Origin: Guillardia theta CCMP2712
Taxonomy: Eukaryota > Cryptophyceae > Pyrenomonadales > Geminigeraceae
Reading direction: 5' to 3'
Assembly: GCF_000315625.1 (NCBI RefSeq)
Contig: NW_005434672.1
Location: 713,374-777,373 of the forward strand
DNA: 64,000 bases
The notes below the pieces were generated by a model that ran no database searches, was not told the DNA's origin, and saw only the letters and a list, made by a program, of their open reading frames with translations. A program made the position numbers and the translations under genes. Within the stretch, counting starts at the first letter, position 1; each line of letters begins with the position of its first letter. Shown here one piece after another: positions 33,268 to 45,079 of the stretch.

Positions 33268-36200
33268 TCAAACGCTCATGGCTAGACAGACAGTCTCCAG
33301 TTGCACAGCTCTCGTAGCCAGCATCGCCATCGTCCTCCTCTCCTGCAGCTGGCTGTGCAACGCGTCGACCTCCTCCAGCTTATTCAATCGCTGCAACGTG
33401 TCTTGGTCGCAACAAATTTGTTCCTCACCTGCTGGCTCGTCAGCTTACTCGTCCTCCCTCAGCCAACAGCTCGCGCACCTGAGTCTAAGAGGCTGAGGAT
33501 GCGCCGGATGCTCCTCGCCGCCTTCATTGGCATCTCTATGACGTACATGATGTACTCCTTGGACTGCCGAAGGAAATTCCGCACAAGGTGCTCCCTGCAT
33601 GATCGTTATCGCTGCTCTCGCTCCTCCTCCTGTGGTACCTGGCCGCGTTGTAAGACAGGGTTGGGTTCTTTGACAACAGCATGATGTCGTCGACAGTCAA
33701 CAAGTCGAGCTTCATCACCGCGTTAACCACGAGGAACTGAAACGACAGAAGGTTCCTCGGGTTAAAAATTCCCAGCAAGAGCAGCGAGAGCTTTCTGAGG
33801 ATAGTTGGAGAGTGCCTGAGGCTCAAGGCGTGACAAGAGAGTCGAGGTACTTCACCTCACCTGATGGAGATAATGTTGTTGTAGTCCTCGCTGCCCTCCA
33901 CCTCTATCAGCGGATAGTTCGGGGAGCACAACCGCTCGCCGTCGACATAGAAAGCGAGCTGCAGCCGTACAAGTCATGCTCCCTTCTCCCCACCCGGAGG
34001 CAGGCGAGCAGCACGCGCACCTGATGCTGTCCAGCCGGGAGCTTGAGGGTGGTCCTGAACTCGTTGATGCCGTAGGCGAGGCGGTTCATCACAGTCTTCT
34101 TGCTCCACTGGTTGTAGGAGTCCACCAGCACCACCTAGACTTGCTCTCACTCAAGAGCTCCAGAGGGAGGCGGGCTTACCTCCTTGGGATGGCAGTGCGG
34201 GGGCATGTCCGGGGTCGTCATCCAGTTGATTTCCAGCTCCTGCCTCGTGACAAAGTCCAGCAAGTTCCTCCGAGCTGCCGCGATCTGCTCGCTGACGGAG
34301 CTGAGGCATCCCATGGGAACCTGCAGGAGGTTGCCGCAGAAGCGACGGACTGGAGAAGTTTTCTTGACTCCCGTGTCGAGGACGAGGAGGAGGTTCACAT
34401 CGCCCTCGTCGGACCAGAAGGGAACTTTGACCTGCCTGTCAACTTCCACGTCCTCGTCAAGGTACTGCCGGGGGATCCGCTCGCTCAGAGGATGCAGCGA
34501 GAGTTTGAACACGTCCTCGATGATCATCTTGTTGTACCCCAGCGAAGTGTCGAACCGGCGGAAACAGCCGCTCTCCCACACCCGCGTCTTCCTCCTCCAG
34601 CCTTTTCGCTGCAGGAAGTACTTGTACCACACTTGTCCCACATCTAGGAGAGGGTGAGGGTCAACGCCGAACGCGAGGAGAGGAGGGGCAAAGGAGGAAG
34701 AGATGAAGCAGCAGTTAAAAGGAGGAGAAGATACCAGACTTCTGCTTGAATGATGATGTCCACAAGGTCGATCCTCGGAGTGCAAGGACTCCCTCTCCCC
34801 TCGTCGCCATGGCGATGGTGTTGTTTCTCCGCGCGAGCTTCATCTTCCTCTCTCTTCGCTTTCGGTTCTTGTCATTACCGTAGAACTCGCAGACGAAGAG
34901 CTCCCATTGAGACTCGTCGACCTCGAAGTTGTGAGTGACGGCGTACAAGTCCACTTGAAGGAACTCATGCTTCATCATCTTCTCCTCCAGCCTCCTCTTC
35001 CCGTCCTTCACTAGTTCCACCGCCAGCTCGAACGGCCAACGCATCGTCCTCCTACCCACTCGTGCGACTGCGGGCAAAGTCAATAAAGCAAGCACGGAGT
35101 TGAGGGAAGTACGTTGAGAGACGAGAGCTGCTGACGTCACGCTCCCCTTGCCGATCGTCTTGGAGGCGATGGTGGACAGCAGCTTGTAGAACCTGCGGTA
35201 GGGTCAACGGCGGCTGAGAGGCCGAGAGTTCACCACGATTGGAACAGGAAAGGCTTCGGAAAGAAGATGGTGGAGGTCCAGGCAAGCAGCGATCGTAAGT
35301 TCCTGAAGCCGTGAAGGAGAGGCAGCGCAAGGTTCCGGGCAAAAGTGACGAGCAATGACCTGGGACGACGGGCAAACATGTCAGAGGGAGGGAATTGAAA
35401 AGCAGAGGGAGCAGGAGCCTCGGGTCACCTCAGGAGAAGGAAGGGATTGAGCTTCAGTGCAGACGACATGGTCCAGGTGAGCGCATGATCAGAGGAGACG
35501 AGAAAGAGACGCGCGGCAGTGAAGGAGAAGAGAAGAGCGAAACCCAGAACGCTGGACGTCACGTCGAGCGAGGTGTACATGACCTCCATCTGCCGAGTCA
35601 TCAGCAGGAGACGCAACGTCTCATGACTGACTCACCTGGAGGGCGAGGAAAGGATCGATCACCGCGTACTGCAGCCTCACGGGCAGTAGCGAGACCTTGC
35701 AGGCAGCGCGGCCGACGAACCCGACGGGGATCGCAACGACCTTCAAGATCTGAATCGCCTGGGAGAGGACGGGGACTGAGAGCCGCCGCGCTGCTTCCGT
35801 CCTCGCAGGTTCCGTCCTCGCAGGTTCCGTCCTCGCAGGTTCCGTCCTAGCAGCCTCTGTCCTTGCTGCTTCTGTCGGACATGGTTGATCGCCTTCTGAT
35901 ACCATGTTCGAGGGGTAAGACTTTTCTCTCTTCACCTTCACCTCTCCCTCCTCCAGCTCCTCTGCCTGCGCTTTCTCGCTACCCCGGCCCGGCGTGAGCG
36001 AGCGGCTGCGCCGCTCCAGCGTCATGACGAGAGTGCAGCCTAGCAAACCTTCTCCTTCCCAGCGGGAGGGAACCACCTTGACGTAGCGCAGGTACCCGTT
36101 GGAGCCCAAGACAACCATGACGAGCGGCTTATTCTCGTGCTGGTTGATCTCCTCCACCAGTGCTGTGTTGCCCTGCTTCTCGATGACGCTGAAGTCCACT

Positions 36201-36553
36201 CGCCCTATGGAGATGAGCTTCTCTCCCGAGACCAGCCCAGCGTTGGCTGATGGGGAGTTGGGTATGACGTCGTGAATGATCCCCAAGATCTCATTCGAGA
36301 ACCTCTCCTCCTCCTCCTCCTCCTCCTTGTCTGTAGACGTGCAAGGGGAGAAGTTCTCGGACATGCTTCGCATCGCCTTCTCTCTGTGCAACCCCTTAGA
36401 CATGGACAGGGCCTTTGGCCTGTACATGCGCAGTGAAGAAGAAGACATCGAAGACGCCATCTGGATGCCCTGAGCCGTCTTGCTGCACCCAAAACATAAG
36501 ATAATAGACAAGAAGATACAGGTCCATGCGGGGAGCGCGAGCAGATGACTCAT
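33268..36553 (-). CDS. PDZ-like + AMPK-type glycogen-binding (CBM48) protein
   Basis: Eleven exons (33268-33428, 33479-33594, 33639-33794, 33861-33958, 34021-34134, 34180-34643, 34735-35067, 35113-35192, 35234-35359, 35429-35589, 35636-36553), 908 aa, every phase closing. Start at 36553 is chosen because MSHLLALPAWTCIFLSIILC is a signal peptide; an in-frame ATG at 36676 is the alternative. A PDZ-like domain (LGIIHDVIPNSPSANAGLVS, GEKLISIGRVD) occupies about residues 88-175. A 15-bp repeat encodes TEAAR/TEPAR units. Membrane-like helices follow. Residues 695-765 match the AMPK-beta carbohydrate-binding module (VLVDSYNQWSKK, TTLKLPAGQHQLAFYVDGE). The C-terminus is coiled coil. A role in starch/glucan handling is inferred from CBM48 only. 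Confidence 0.78.
35791..35877 (-). repeat. 15-bp coding minisatellite
   Basis: About six units of a GCAGGTTCCGTCCTC-type 15-mer (plus strand) within the first exon of the PDZ/CBM48 gene. On the coding strand it encodes repeated TE(A/P)AR pentapeptides. Adjacent units are nearly identical, so copy number is probably variable. Confidence 0.9.
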
Positions 36554-37747
36554 GAAGCGATTTGGAATTTGAATTCTGCTGGGATGACGCTTGTTTCTGT
36601 TGGAATCAGCAGAGCTCATCCTGATTGTAAGCTGATTTACTCGCAGCTGCCTATCAACCGCAGTGCCATCACTCATTCGTGTAATAGCGGCGGAGGTCTC
36701 TGTTTGATAGCTGTTCCAGCAACAACATGGAGAGACTGAAGGATCTCAGTGAGCCTTTTCCCGCAATACAGAAGGAAACTGTGATGTGAAAAAAGTCTTT
36801 CTCTCCCCCCCTCTTCTCTTGCAACCCTCGTACTTTAAACCTTCCCTTCGAACTCTTCAAAGGTCGTCGACCTGCTGTCTCTCTGTCTTTCAGTCTTGCC
36901 CACCTTTGAGAGTCTTTCAGCGGTGATGCTCATGTCTCCTCCTGCTTCACGGTTCTTCTCCACTGACTCCGACCTCCTCCTCTGCTCCACTCCTCCCCTT
37001 TAGCTCCCAACACCCGCCATGGCGAAGCAAAAACGTTTTAATTTTAGAATATTTTTGTTTAGAGTTGGAAATATCTTTTAATATTTTTACTTTGTATCTG
37101 TACCCGCTCATTCAAACAAAACATTTTTAAAAGATAGATATTGGTACTAGAGCTTACTAGGAGGACCCCAGCCTGGATTCAACACCTTATAAAAGTACTT
37201 ATGAAGAAGTACCTCACAAACTTCATACAAACACTTTTAAAAATCGTTTTACAGCACTGTCTTTGTTACGTTATAGACCCCTACCCCCCACCTTCCCCGC
37301 GAGACCCGGCGGCCCCCACTCACCAGCCTGCCATTGTCAGTGCCAGTGCCACCGGGTCCACGGCCCGGGTCCGCGGGATCCGGGGGGGCCGGCTGATGAT
37401 TTGAATCAGATTAATTCGTTCCAACGCTGCTTTCCCGTTTTTTGAAAAAGCGTGTAGCCTTTGCAGCATGCTGTTTTTGAACTGTCATGCCCTGAGGAGG
37501 GGAGAGGATGGGCAGGGGAGCTGTCGACGTGTTGACACACTGATGTAGATCAAACAAGACAGCCTCCTGCTGCTCTGCTCCGCTCCCCACCCCTCCCCAC
37601 TCGCCTCGTCTTTCCTCTCGTCCTCTCCGTTTTTCGTCTCCCCTCGTTCCCTTTACTTCCTACTACCGTACTTAAAGCAATGAAGCCCTTCTCTAACCTT
37701 GATGTGACGTGCTGCTACAGATTTTCTAGGTGACTGTGTGAACAAGG
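36554..37747. other. Intergenic, AT-rich segment and GC patch
   Basis: 37015-37250 is unusually AT-rich for this window (TTTTAATTTTAGAATATTTTT). It is followed at once by a GC-rich patch at 37280-37400 (CCGGGTCCACGGCCCGGGTCC). 37560-37680 is pyrimidine-rich. No gene is supported; ORFs at 37141-37404 are not convincing. Confidence 0.5.
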
Positions 37748-40711
37748 ATGAATTCTTGGTCATCGCAGCTGCGATCTCCCCTGCGTAATGTAAGTGAAAG
37801 AGCTAACGGGGAGGCCAGCGCAACCTCTGCGAGAGTTTCTTTTGTGACTTCTGACTGCCGTTCAGCCTTCATCCCCCTTGCGCTCTCCCACACGGAAGAA
37901 GATTAACCCTGTGGGTCCCTGACTTGTCTTTCAGTCGAGTCCGCAGCTGTCGGCAAAGCTGAGCGCATTGCGCTCACTTTGCAGGCACTGCTGGGCGACC
38001 TCGACGGCTGCAGCTGATCGACAACTTGTGACACACTCTTGGCAGTTACGAACCAACGAGACTGTGATCGAGGGAGCTCAGTCCCCCAACCGTAAGAACA
38101 AGGTCACTGCTGATGTAAGGTGTGCTCTCCCGGATACCAGAATGACCCGGGTGAACAGGATGGTACGGACAAGGGCGTCCTCTCTCCGAGACGAGTGCTG
38201 TCCAACGTGAGCTCCTCCTTGTCACCAGAGCTACTCGTTCTCAGTTTGCTACAGATTTCCAACTCAGCTCATGCGTCGACCGAGGACGCAGAGCTGAAAG
38301 AGGTCCTGAGCGAGAACCGCTCCCCGACCCGGGAGACACGACGAGAGCTCTTCGAAGCTTCATCGATGACGTCATCGGGCATCGAGCCTTTCTTTCCCTG
38401 GTCGCCAGAAGATACTCCGAGGAAGACCCCGAAGAGGAGATCCATCCTCCTCAGCAAGAACAAGGACGTCATCGACCAGTATCGTGCCTCTTTCGATGGG
38501 TCCGACTCCCTTCCCCCGGTCCTCAATGCAAGCAAGGCGATGGTGGACGCCCTGATGCAGGAGGGAGAACTGGTAGCCCAGCTCCAACAAGACCTCAAGC
38601 AAGAGAAGATCCTGCGAAGCTCGATTCAAAGTGAGCTGGAGGGCATTCTCTCAGCTCTCGTGCAGCTCTCCGAGGACGTGGCAGACCTCGAGTCCAACAT
38701 GCCGTCGGCGCGGGAGACGGCGAGTGACAAGAGGACGCTGAACAAGCTGAGAAAGATGCTCGCTCAGCACGAGCAGCTCTTTCAGCTCCTCTGCTCTCAC
38801 GTGGAGACGAAACAAGTATTGGAATACCTCAACCAGACTGGGCTCAAGGATTCCAAAGTCTCCCGCCACAGCATCGACATCTTGACGACCGTGTCGGAGG
38901 ACGAGGAGAGCTCAGAAGACAAGGAGCTCGGGCAGAACCTCTTCCTCGTTGTCAAGCTGCGGCAGGTGCAGGCTGCTCTTCCCCAGCTGATAATCCAGCT
39001 CACCCTGGAGATGCAGGAGCTTGATGCTGCTCGGTCGGAGGCTGAGGCTCTTCGACGTACCGCCGACTCGTGCTGGGTGCGCGAGCAAGCGGCAATGAAG
39101 AGGATCGAGGAGCTGGAGGTGAAGAGGATCGGGGGATGTCAGCAGGCCTGACGGCAGGGCAGGCAGAGAACAAGGAGCTGAACCAGTTCACGGAGCAGAT
39201 GGCTCAGGCCCACACGCGACTCACTGCAGGAGTCCAAGAGCTCCAGGAGAAGCAGAAGAAGATGGTTCCTCGTGAGCGCCTGGACGAGGTGACACTGCCG
39301 TCTGGTCCTCTGCCTCTCCCCGCTGCTGCTGCTGCTACCCTCCCACTGATGCGCTCCCTCCTCCTTCTCCCGCAGGTCCTTGAAGAGCTGGAGGAGATGA
39401 AGACGGAGCAGCAGACGATGGTCCCCCACCTCGACGCGCTGCTGAGGGAGCTGGAGGAGCTCAAGGGCGAGCGAGACAAGATGCAGCAGAAGAGCGAGCA
39501 GGTGACTTGCGCATCCGAGGGGGGGAAGGGAGAGGCTGAGAGCGAGTGGCAGGAGCGAGCGCTTGCGCTCTCGGAAGTGAAGGCCCTCAAGGAGGATGCG
39601 GAGGAGATTCAGGCGGAGCTGCATCAGCACATGGTGGCCGTGCAGGAGGAGGGCAGGAAGTTGGAGGAGAAGCCTGAGGAGGGAGGCGGGGAGGAGTCGA
39701 AGGAGCAGGCGTTCGACCTGATCGTGGAGGAGGTGCTGCAGGAGCAGGGCTGCATTTACGATGGTATCCGAGAGAAGCTGGACGCTATCCTGCAGCGGTA
39801 CAAGGCGATTGGAGAAGAGATGGAGGAGGCGAAGAGGAGGGAGGCAGAGCTGCAGGACAACGTGGGCAAGAGCTCGGAGGTGAAGACCCTGGAGGATGAG
39901 CTCGAGTACCTGCGCGGCCGCAACGAGGAGCTGCAGGCGGAGCTGAGCTCCACCAGCCAAAGGTGTCAGGCGCTGCAGGAGAGCAGCGAGCTCCGGCTGC
40001 ACGAGCTGAAGAGAGAGGCGTTCATGCTGAGCAGCCAGAAGATGGAGGAGATGGAGAAGTTGCACTCGGAGGCCTACGATGTGCTTACCAAGAGGATCGA
40101 GTTCCTTCAGGAGGTACAGGAGCACCTCCCCCTCCTCCTCTCCCCATCTTCTTCCTACTCTCCTCTCCTCTCCTCTCCTCTCCTTTCTTGTCACCCTGAC
40201 AGCGGGATTTGCGCAGGAGCTCGCTGAGAAGGGAGAAGACATCAACGAAGACTCGCTCCTATGCGACACCCCACTGGTAACCTCCTGTAACCTCCCCCTT
40301 CCCTCCCCCTTCCTTCCTTCTTTCCCTCCCTCATCTGACCTTGAACCTTGTCAGGGTGAGGTCTGGTTCTCGCCAAGGAAGAGGAGGAAGGAGGCTCCCC
40401 CATCGCCTCCATCGGCCAAGAAGCAGCTCTTCGACGAGCAGGAGCAGGTGAATCATCGCGGCTGCTCCTTTCCTCTCCTCATCCTGCTGCAGCTCCTTAC
40501 GGTCACTCCCTCGCCACATTCGCAGCTGTTCACGAGCAGGAGACTCTTCCTCCCCATCTTCATGGCCGTCCTGGTGATCGCTGCTGCTCCTTCCTCCGTT
40601 GCCCCTCACACGTTCATCAGGCACTTCTCCTCCTCCCCCTTTTCAGCGGGCCAGAAGCCTCGCAGCTTCACCCGCTCATCTTGTGACCCTCATGATGTTT
40701 CAAGCTTCTAA
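37748..40711 (+). CDS. Coiled-coil protein of unknown function
   Basis: Proposed exons: 37748-37789, 37935-38102, 38141-38206, 38255-39118, 39163-39288, 39376-40113, 40217-40276, 40355-40447, 40526-40711; about 780 aa. The middle exons are certain; the first two and last are tentative. The N-terminus is rich in SP/TP sites (RSPLR, SPRRVL, TPRKTPKRRS), possible CDK targets. From about residue 150 it is almost continuous heptad coiled coil (LVAQLQQDLKQEKILRSSIQ, EELKGERDKMQQKSEQ, LEDELEYLRGRNEELQAEL), with basic SPRKRRKEAPPSP near the end. No named domain is seen; a cytoskeletal or nuclear scaffold is possible. Long ORFs on the opposite strand (for example 39139-40269) are Leu-rich shadows of the coiled coil. 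Confidence 0.65.
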
Positions 40712-41435
40712 CGGACATGTAAACTCAAGTAAAACTTCTTCTTGCATCACAATCCGATCGATCACCTCGTGCTGACTTACTAAGTTACTATGACAAGTGC
40801 CTGAGCCCGGGCCGGCACTGAAAGTTCGGAACCCGGCCGGGCCGGTCGGACTCACGGTCGGACGAGAGGTTCACCGCGGCCCGGGATAGTCCGACCGAAA
40901 AAAAAAAGAGCGGGGATGAGGGTGCCCATGGTGGGACGGATCTAGTGAGGATCTACATGCATGAATTCTTTACTCATGAATGCTGGAAGATGGGGGGGGG
41001 GGGATCGAAGAGAGAGGAAGAGGAAGGACAGAAGCCGGTAGATGGAGTCAAGGGGAGGAGGAGAGATGGAGAGAGGCGAGAAAGATACAACGAGTGAGGA
41101 GATGACGGAAGAGGGGAGGCGGGGAGGAGTAGAAAGGGTTGAGAGGGAGAGACGGGTCAAGGCGAAGAGAGAAGAGAAGGAAAGGTAGATGATTTTCAAT
41201 CATGGTGCACGGTGCTATGGCAAAAATCAGGAACAGGAACTAGGAGCAATGAAGACGTCATGACTATATGTTTCAGGGTGGATGTAAATTTGCGCAAGCA
41301 TGTTACTGAGAACCCTCGGGACCTTGTTGGTAACCCCCTCCTCTGGAGATTACAAAGGTCTTACCTCGAACAGGAATTTATGGCACAAAGCCTGACCAGC
41401 TGAAGAGATACCGTGAGCTGATTCAATCAGGCGTG
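40712..41435. other. Intergenic with GC patch and purine tract
   Basis: 40800-40905 is a GC-rich patch (CCCGGGCCGGCACTG, CCCGGCCGGGCCGG). 40990-41003 is a poly-G run. 41004-41190 is a GA-rich purine tract (GAGAGAGGAAGAGGAAGG). No gene is supported. Confidence 0.5.
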
Positions 41436-41456
41436 ATGGATGGTGGGGGATATAGA

Positions 41457-42530
41457 ATGGGAGCCAACCGGATCTTGCAGCTGATGGTTTCATTGAGCTC
41501 TCTTCTGCTCGTGACTACCTACACTGGTCAACATAATCAGATGCTGGACCTCAGGGGAAACCCCTGGATCGAGAGCACGGAGAAGTCGAGAAACTCGTTG
41601 TTGCGAGGACACCTGTTGGCTCACCTCAGGGGGGGAGCAAAGACGAAACCCACGAAGCCGCGGAGTTGGAAGGAGCAATCTGTACATCACCGCCGCATCC
41701 GACAGCGATCCATCAAGAAGAATCGCGGGAAGAACTCTCAGAAAGCTTACCTGAACCCAGCGGCCCTGCGAGCGCTGCAAAAAGCCGATGACAAATCACG
41801 TTTGAAGCAGCTCGAGAAGAAAGACGCTGAGCGCCGACAAAAGAAGGCCAACCTGGTTGACACCGTCGAGCACAACGTGCGGGTAAGAAGCATGAAAGTG
41901 AAGGAGGAGGCGGACAGGAAGCGCGAAGAGAAGTACCAGACGCTGGAGGATTACAGCGACTCGATCGAGCGCGAGCTCGAGGAGCTGCGGCAGAAGAGAG
42001 ACGAAAACAGAGGCCTGGTGCTGCCTGACTGGCGGGAGGAACACCCCACGTTCTGGAAGGAAGTGGACGAGATGAACGAGGGAGAGACTGACCTTGACGA
42101 CCCTGAGAAGGTGGAGGCACCTCGGCGGTTCTGCTCTCTTCCACCTGACTCGTTTCTTCAGGTTTGGAACGCTTACATCACCACCGGCAACACTTGGAAA
42201 GTTGCCGCCTATAACCGGATGATGATGAACCAGCAAACGTCGGAGAAGCAACTGGTGATTGGCCAACAGGCGCTCACGACGCAAGGGGATGGGTCAGGTG
42301 GAGGAATGATCCTTGCAGCACAGTCGGCACAGGACACCGGACCCATGGTCTTCCACGAAATCTCATCAGAAGATGTCAGGGAGGCAGAAGCTGAAGAGCG
42401 CAGGTTGGAGGAAGCCGAAGCCAAGCAGCTGGAAGAAGCGAAAGCACTGAAAGCGAAACGAAAGAAGGAAAAGAAAGAAATGGCGATTGAGATGCCCGAA
42501 GCTTCCCAGAAGAAGTTGACTTATGCTTAG
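41457..42530 (+). CDS. Secreted, highly charged coiled-coil protein, unknown function
   Basis: Single open frame; in-frame ATGs lie at 41436 and 41457. I choose 41457 because MGANRILQLMVSLSSLLLVT is then a signal peptide (357 aa). The rest is Lys/Arg/Glu-rich: a basic segment (RRIRQRSIKKNRGKNSQK), long charged helices (LEKKDAERRQKKAN, SIERELEELRQKRDENRG), a small folded-looking part (VWNAYITTGNTWKVAAYNRM) and a C-terminal EAEERRLEEAEAKQLEEAK helix. I recognise no family. It could be an ER, periplastid or secreted protein; a hidden in-frame intron cannot be excluded. Confidence 0.6.
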   Translation: MGANRILQLMVSLSSLLLVTTYTGQHNQMLDLRGNPWIESTEKSRNSLLRGHLLAHLRGGAKTKPTKPRSWKEQSVHHRRIRQRSIKKNRGKNSQKAYLNPAALRALQKADDKSRLKQLEKKDAERRQKKANLVDTVEHNVRVRSMKVKEEADRKREEKYQTLEDYSDSIERELEELRQKRDENRGLVLPDWREEHPTFWKEVDEMNEGETDLDDPEKVEAPRRFCSLPPDSFLQVWNAYITTGNTWKVAAYNRMMMNQQTSEKQLVIGQQALTTQGDGSGGGMILAAQSAQDTGPMVFHEISSEDVREAEAEERRLEEAEAKQLEEAKALKAKRKKEKKEMAIEMPEASQKKLTYA

Positions 42531-42739
42531 TTCTTTAAAACAATTCCTCAGAAGATGATAGCATGATGCAGTCGAGCTTGGTCACTTGACCAAGCTGCCA
42601 CTGCCCCCCTCCTCAACAGCAGCTGCTGCAAGCACTGCTAAGGGAGAAGGTACCTCCCTCTGCGCTTGCAATCCATGCTCATGTCTCGAAGCATCCGCTG
42701 CTGTGTCTCTGCTGGTCAAGTAGATTCCCTGTGGTGAAC

Positions 42740-43735
42740 TCAGCGATCCACAAGCAGCTGACGGCGAATAACCTCAGGAGCGTAGCGAGGATGCTTCGGG
42801 CGGAAGGTGGTGCCTGTATTCGCCCACTTCTCCCCCCGATCGAGCACGAAGAAGTTATGCATCCTACTGAAGGGCCTCTCGAGGGCTCCGTCCTTGTGCT
42901 TCTGACGTATCTCCCTCAGTTGATTGAACCTCTCTGCCGCAAGGAATCAGCTCGTCACATTGCAGCCTGCCAGCAACTGACCTTTAAACCGCTCTCCATC
43001 CAGAACAAGATAGCATGCGTTAACAGCATCCCACGTCAGCACCTTGTTCTCCTTCACCAGGTGCTGGATGACTTGAGGAAGGGGAAGGTTCTGGCACTGC
43101 GAGTCCGTACGGTAGGGCCACTTCTTGATGCCCAGCCGTCTGCAGGCCGACTTCATGGCCGTGGGGGAAATCCCGAGCCTCCCAGCTGCTTCTTTGAGCG
43201 GGAGGCTGAAGTGCTCCCTGAGAGTACTCTCTCTCAGGACGACGGGCTCACCATTCCTGCGGTCCTGACCAGCCTTACGACGAGGGAAGATGGTGTTGAC
43301 GACATCAGAGCTTGCATCCTCCGTCGACGACGACATGGGGGACTGGGTTCGTGGCGACTCCTGGCCATCCGAGGGCTTCTGGTTGTCTTCAGAGGCCTCC
43401 GAGTCGAATCGACGATGCGAAGCGCTGAGTTCGCTCAGCTCGGCGGTTGCGCTGGGTTGAACAAGAGGTGATAGCGATGAGTCGCTTGCGTTGACGAAGA
43501 CGCTCTTGTTCTTGATGGTCGCTGTCATGACATGGAGGAGCTTGTCAAGGGACTGGGGGAGCCCTGTGTCGCTCCTCCCCTCTCCCCTCTGCTCGGAGCT
43601 CGTTTGCACGCAGATCTTCTCCATCTCATCCCAGAACCAGTGCTGTCTCTCCACATGGTAGGAGGTGAGAGAGCCGATGCTCGCAGCCTGAGACGGATAC
43701 GTCAAAGGGGGAAGAGAGTTGCCCAGATGGATCAT
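42740..43735 (-). CDS. RWP-RK domain transcription factor
   Basis: Two exons, 42982-43735 and 42740-42933 (48-nt GT-AG intron), 315 aa. The RWP-RK DNA-binding domain is at about residues 175-225: LREHFSLPLKEAAGRLGISP followed by TAMKSACRRLGIKKWPYR. The signature RWPxRK is varied here to KKWPYRT. The upstream half is Ser/Glu-rich and probably disordered. Family members regulate nitrogen responses and gamete or egg-cell programmes in plants and algae; which applies here cannot be told, and there is no NIN-like GAF or PB1 part. The ATG at 43735 is the first in the frame; the ORF remains open upstream from a GTG, so a 5' exon is possible. Splicing to the second exon adds FNQLREIRQKHKDGALERPF. Confidence 0.82.
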
Positions 43736-45079
43736 GATCGATGTCCCGGCAGCGAACGAGCAGAACGAAACCTGAGGCACAGAGTCAGGCACAACAGAGC
43801 TTCCGTCTTGATTTCCACATCATAGAACAATGATTGCCCTATCTAGCGGTGAACAGGAAAGCACTGCCTGGTCACGTCATAGAAACAATCAACCGATATC
43901 ACTATAGCAACCTCTACGACTAACGAGCTCCTTGACAGCAAAGAAAGTTCATGAATAAAGACAAGAAGGTGTTGGAATGATTGTTAACATGATTGTTTCT
44001 GTCCCCAGTGGATTCGAACAGCACTGGGATCATCCCTTTATGTGCATGAGAATGGAGTCATTTTTTCCTGCACATGGCACTGTGAGGGTAGTTCTATGGT
44101 TCAGGAGTCGGAGAGTTAGTTCAAGTATGAGCGATCAGGCATGCAGGTCGAACAGAAACAGTTGTAGGAGCATCTCAGAGGTCGAGGGTGTAGAAGGCGC
44201 TGAGGAGGAGAAGGACGAGAGCCGTTCCCGCATCCCCATTGCCGCCATGAGGCCGAACAAGGAGAATTGTTTCGCAGGGGGTGGTAAAACCCCTAGAAAC
44301 CAGGGGGTAGGTTTGAAATTCAGGGGGGTGAGGGGTCAGGGGGTACACATTCCTGGAATGGTCTCAACACATGGGTTGAGTTTTACCCTGAAGAGCACAA
44401 GGAGATAGGGGTAAGGTGGTGACAATAAGCCCATAAAGGAGTGAAACGTTCATTTAGGGGGTACTAAATTTACTCAGGGGGTGGTCGGAACTGACGATCG
44501 GAGGGTTGTTGGGGTGCTTGCTATAATGTAGATATATAATTTGAGGGTGCAACTGAAATAAAACTCTAAAATTTCAAAGTTTCATTGAAATGTGAAAAAT
44601 ATCATTTCGTATCACTCAACCTGCGACAAGATCCGACCCGATGTTCGTGTCTTGCACGCCAATGCTGGATGGGAGCGAGGAGAGGCGAGGCGAAGAGAGA
44701 GGAGGATGCAAGCACAAACCAGGATGTTGAGCTTCGACAGCCAGGGGAACAGAACAGCAGATTTGGGCTCTCAGAGTTGTTCTCATCTTGTGTGCTGCGT
44801 GGCTGGAATTGCCTCGGAGTATTGGATGGAATGACTTGAGGCAACAAACCATCCGGCATAGGCCACAACCCCGACATGGCGATGAAATGCAGTTGATCAA
44901 CCTCAGAGTTTTGCCCAGCCATGGGCGATCTGATCACAAGGATTCATTCAAGAGGGGAGGCAGGGATAAGTAAAAGGACACGCGACTCTGAGGGTCATTC
45001 GAGGGCACGGCAGGAGATTGGAGGACGAAAAAGGGCAGCATAGAGATAACACTACACACTTGATTATGTTACATCAGCG
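43736..45079. other. Intergenic with strong G-run cluster
   Basis: 44265-44480 contains many GGGGTGGTAAAACCCC, CAGGGGGTAGG and TTAGGGGGTAC runs. 44530-44620 is AT-rich. Short ORFs on both strands (43977-44408, 44585-44937) show no domain and I do not call them genes. Confidence 0.5.

Noticed and set aside
32894-33684. Plus-strand ORFs with membrane-like stretches over 32894-33684
   Set aside because: The minus strand here splices into a consistent continuation of the PDZ/CBM48 gene, and the plus-strand PDZ gene ends at 33248; the hydrophobic translation is an antisense shadow.
34184-34657. 157-codon plus-strand ORF
   Set aside because: Antisense to the large sixth exon of the PDZ/CBM48 gene.
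39139-40269. A 376-codon Leu-rich ORF on the minus strand
   Set aside because: It is the exact antisense of a Glu/Lys coiled-coil gene; CTC/CTG anti-codons of GAG/CAG give artificial Leu richness.
43977-44937. Small genes suggested by ORFs of 80-143 codons
   Set aside because: No domain, no codon bias visible, overlap between frames, and presence within G-run clusters.
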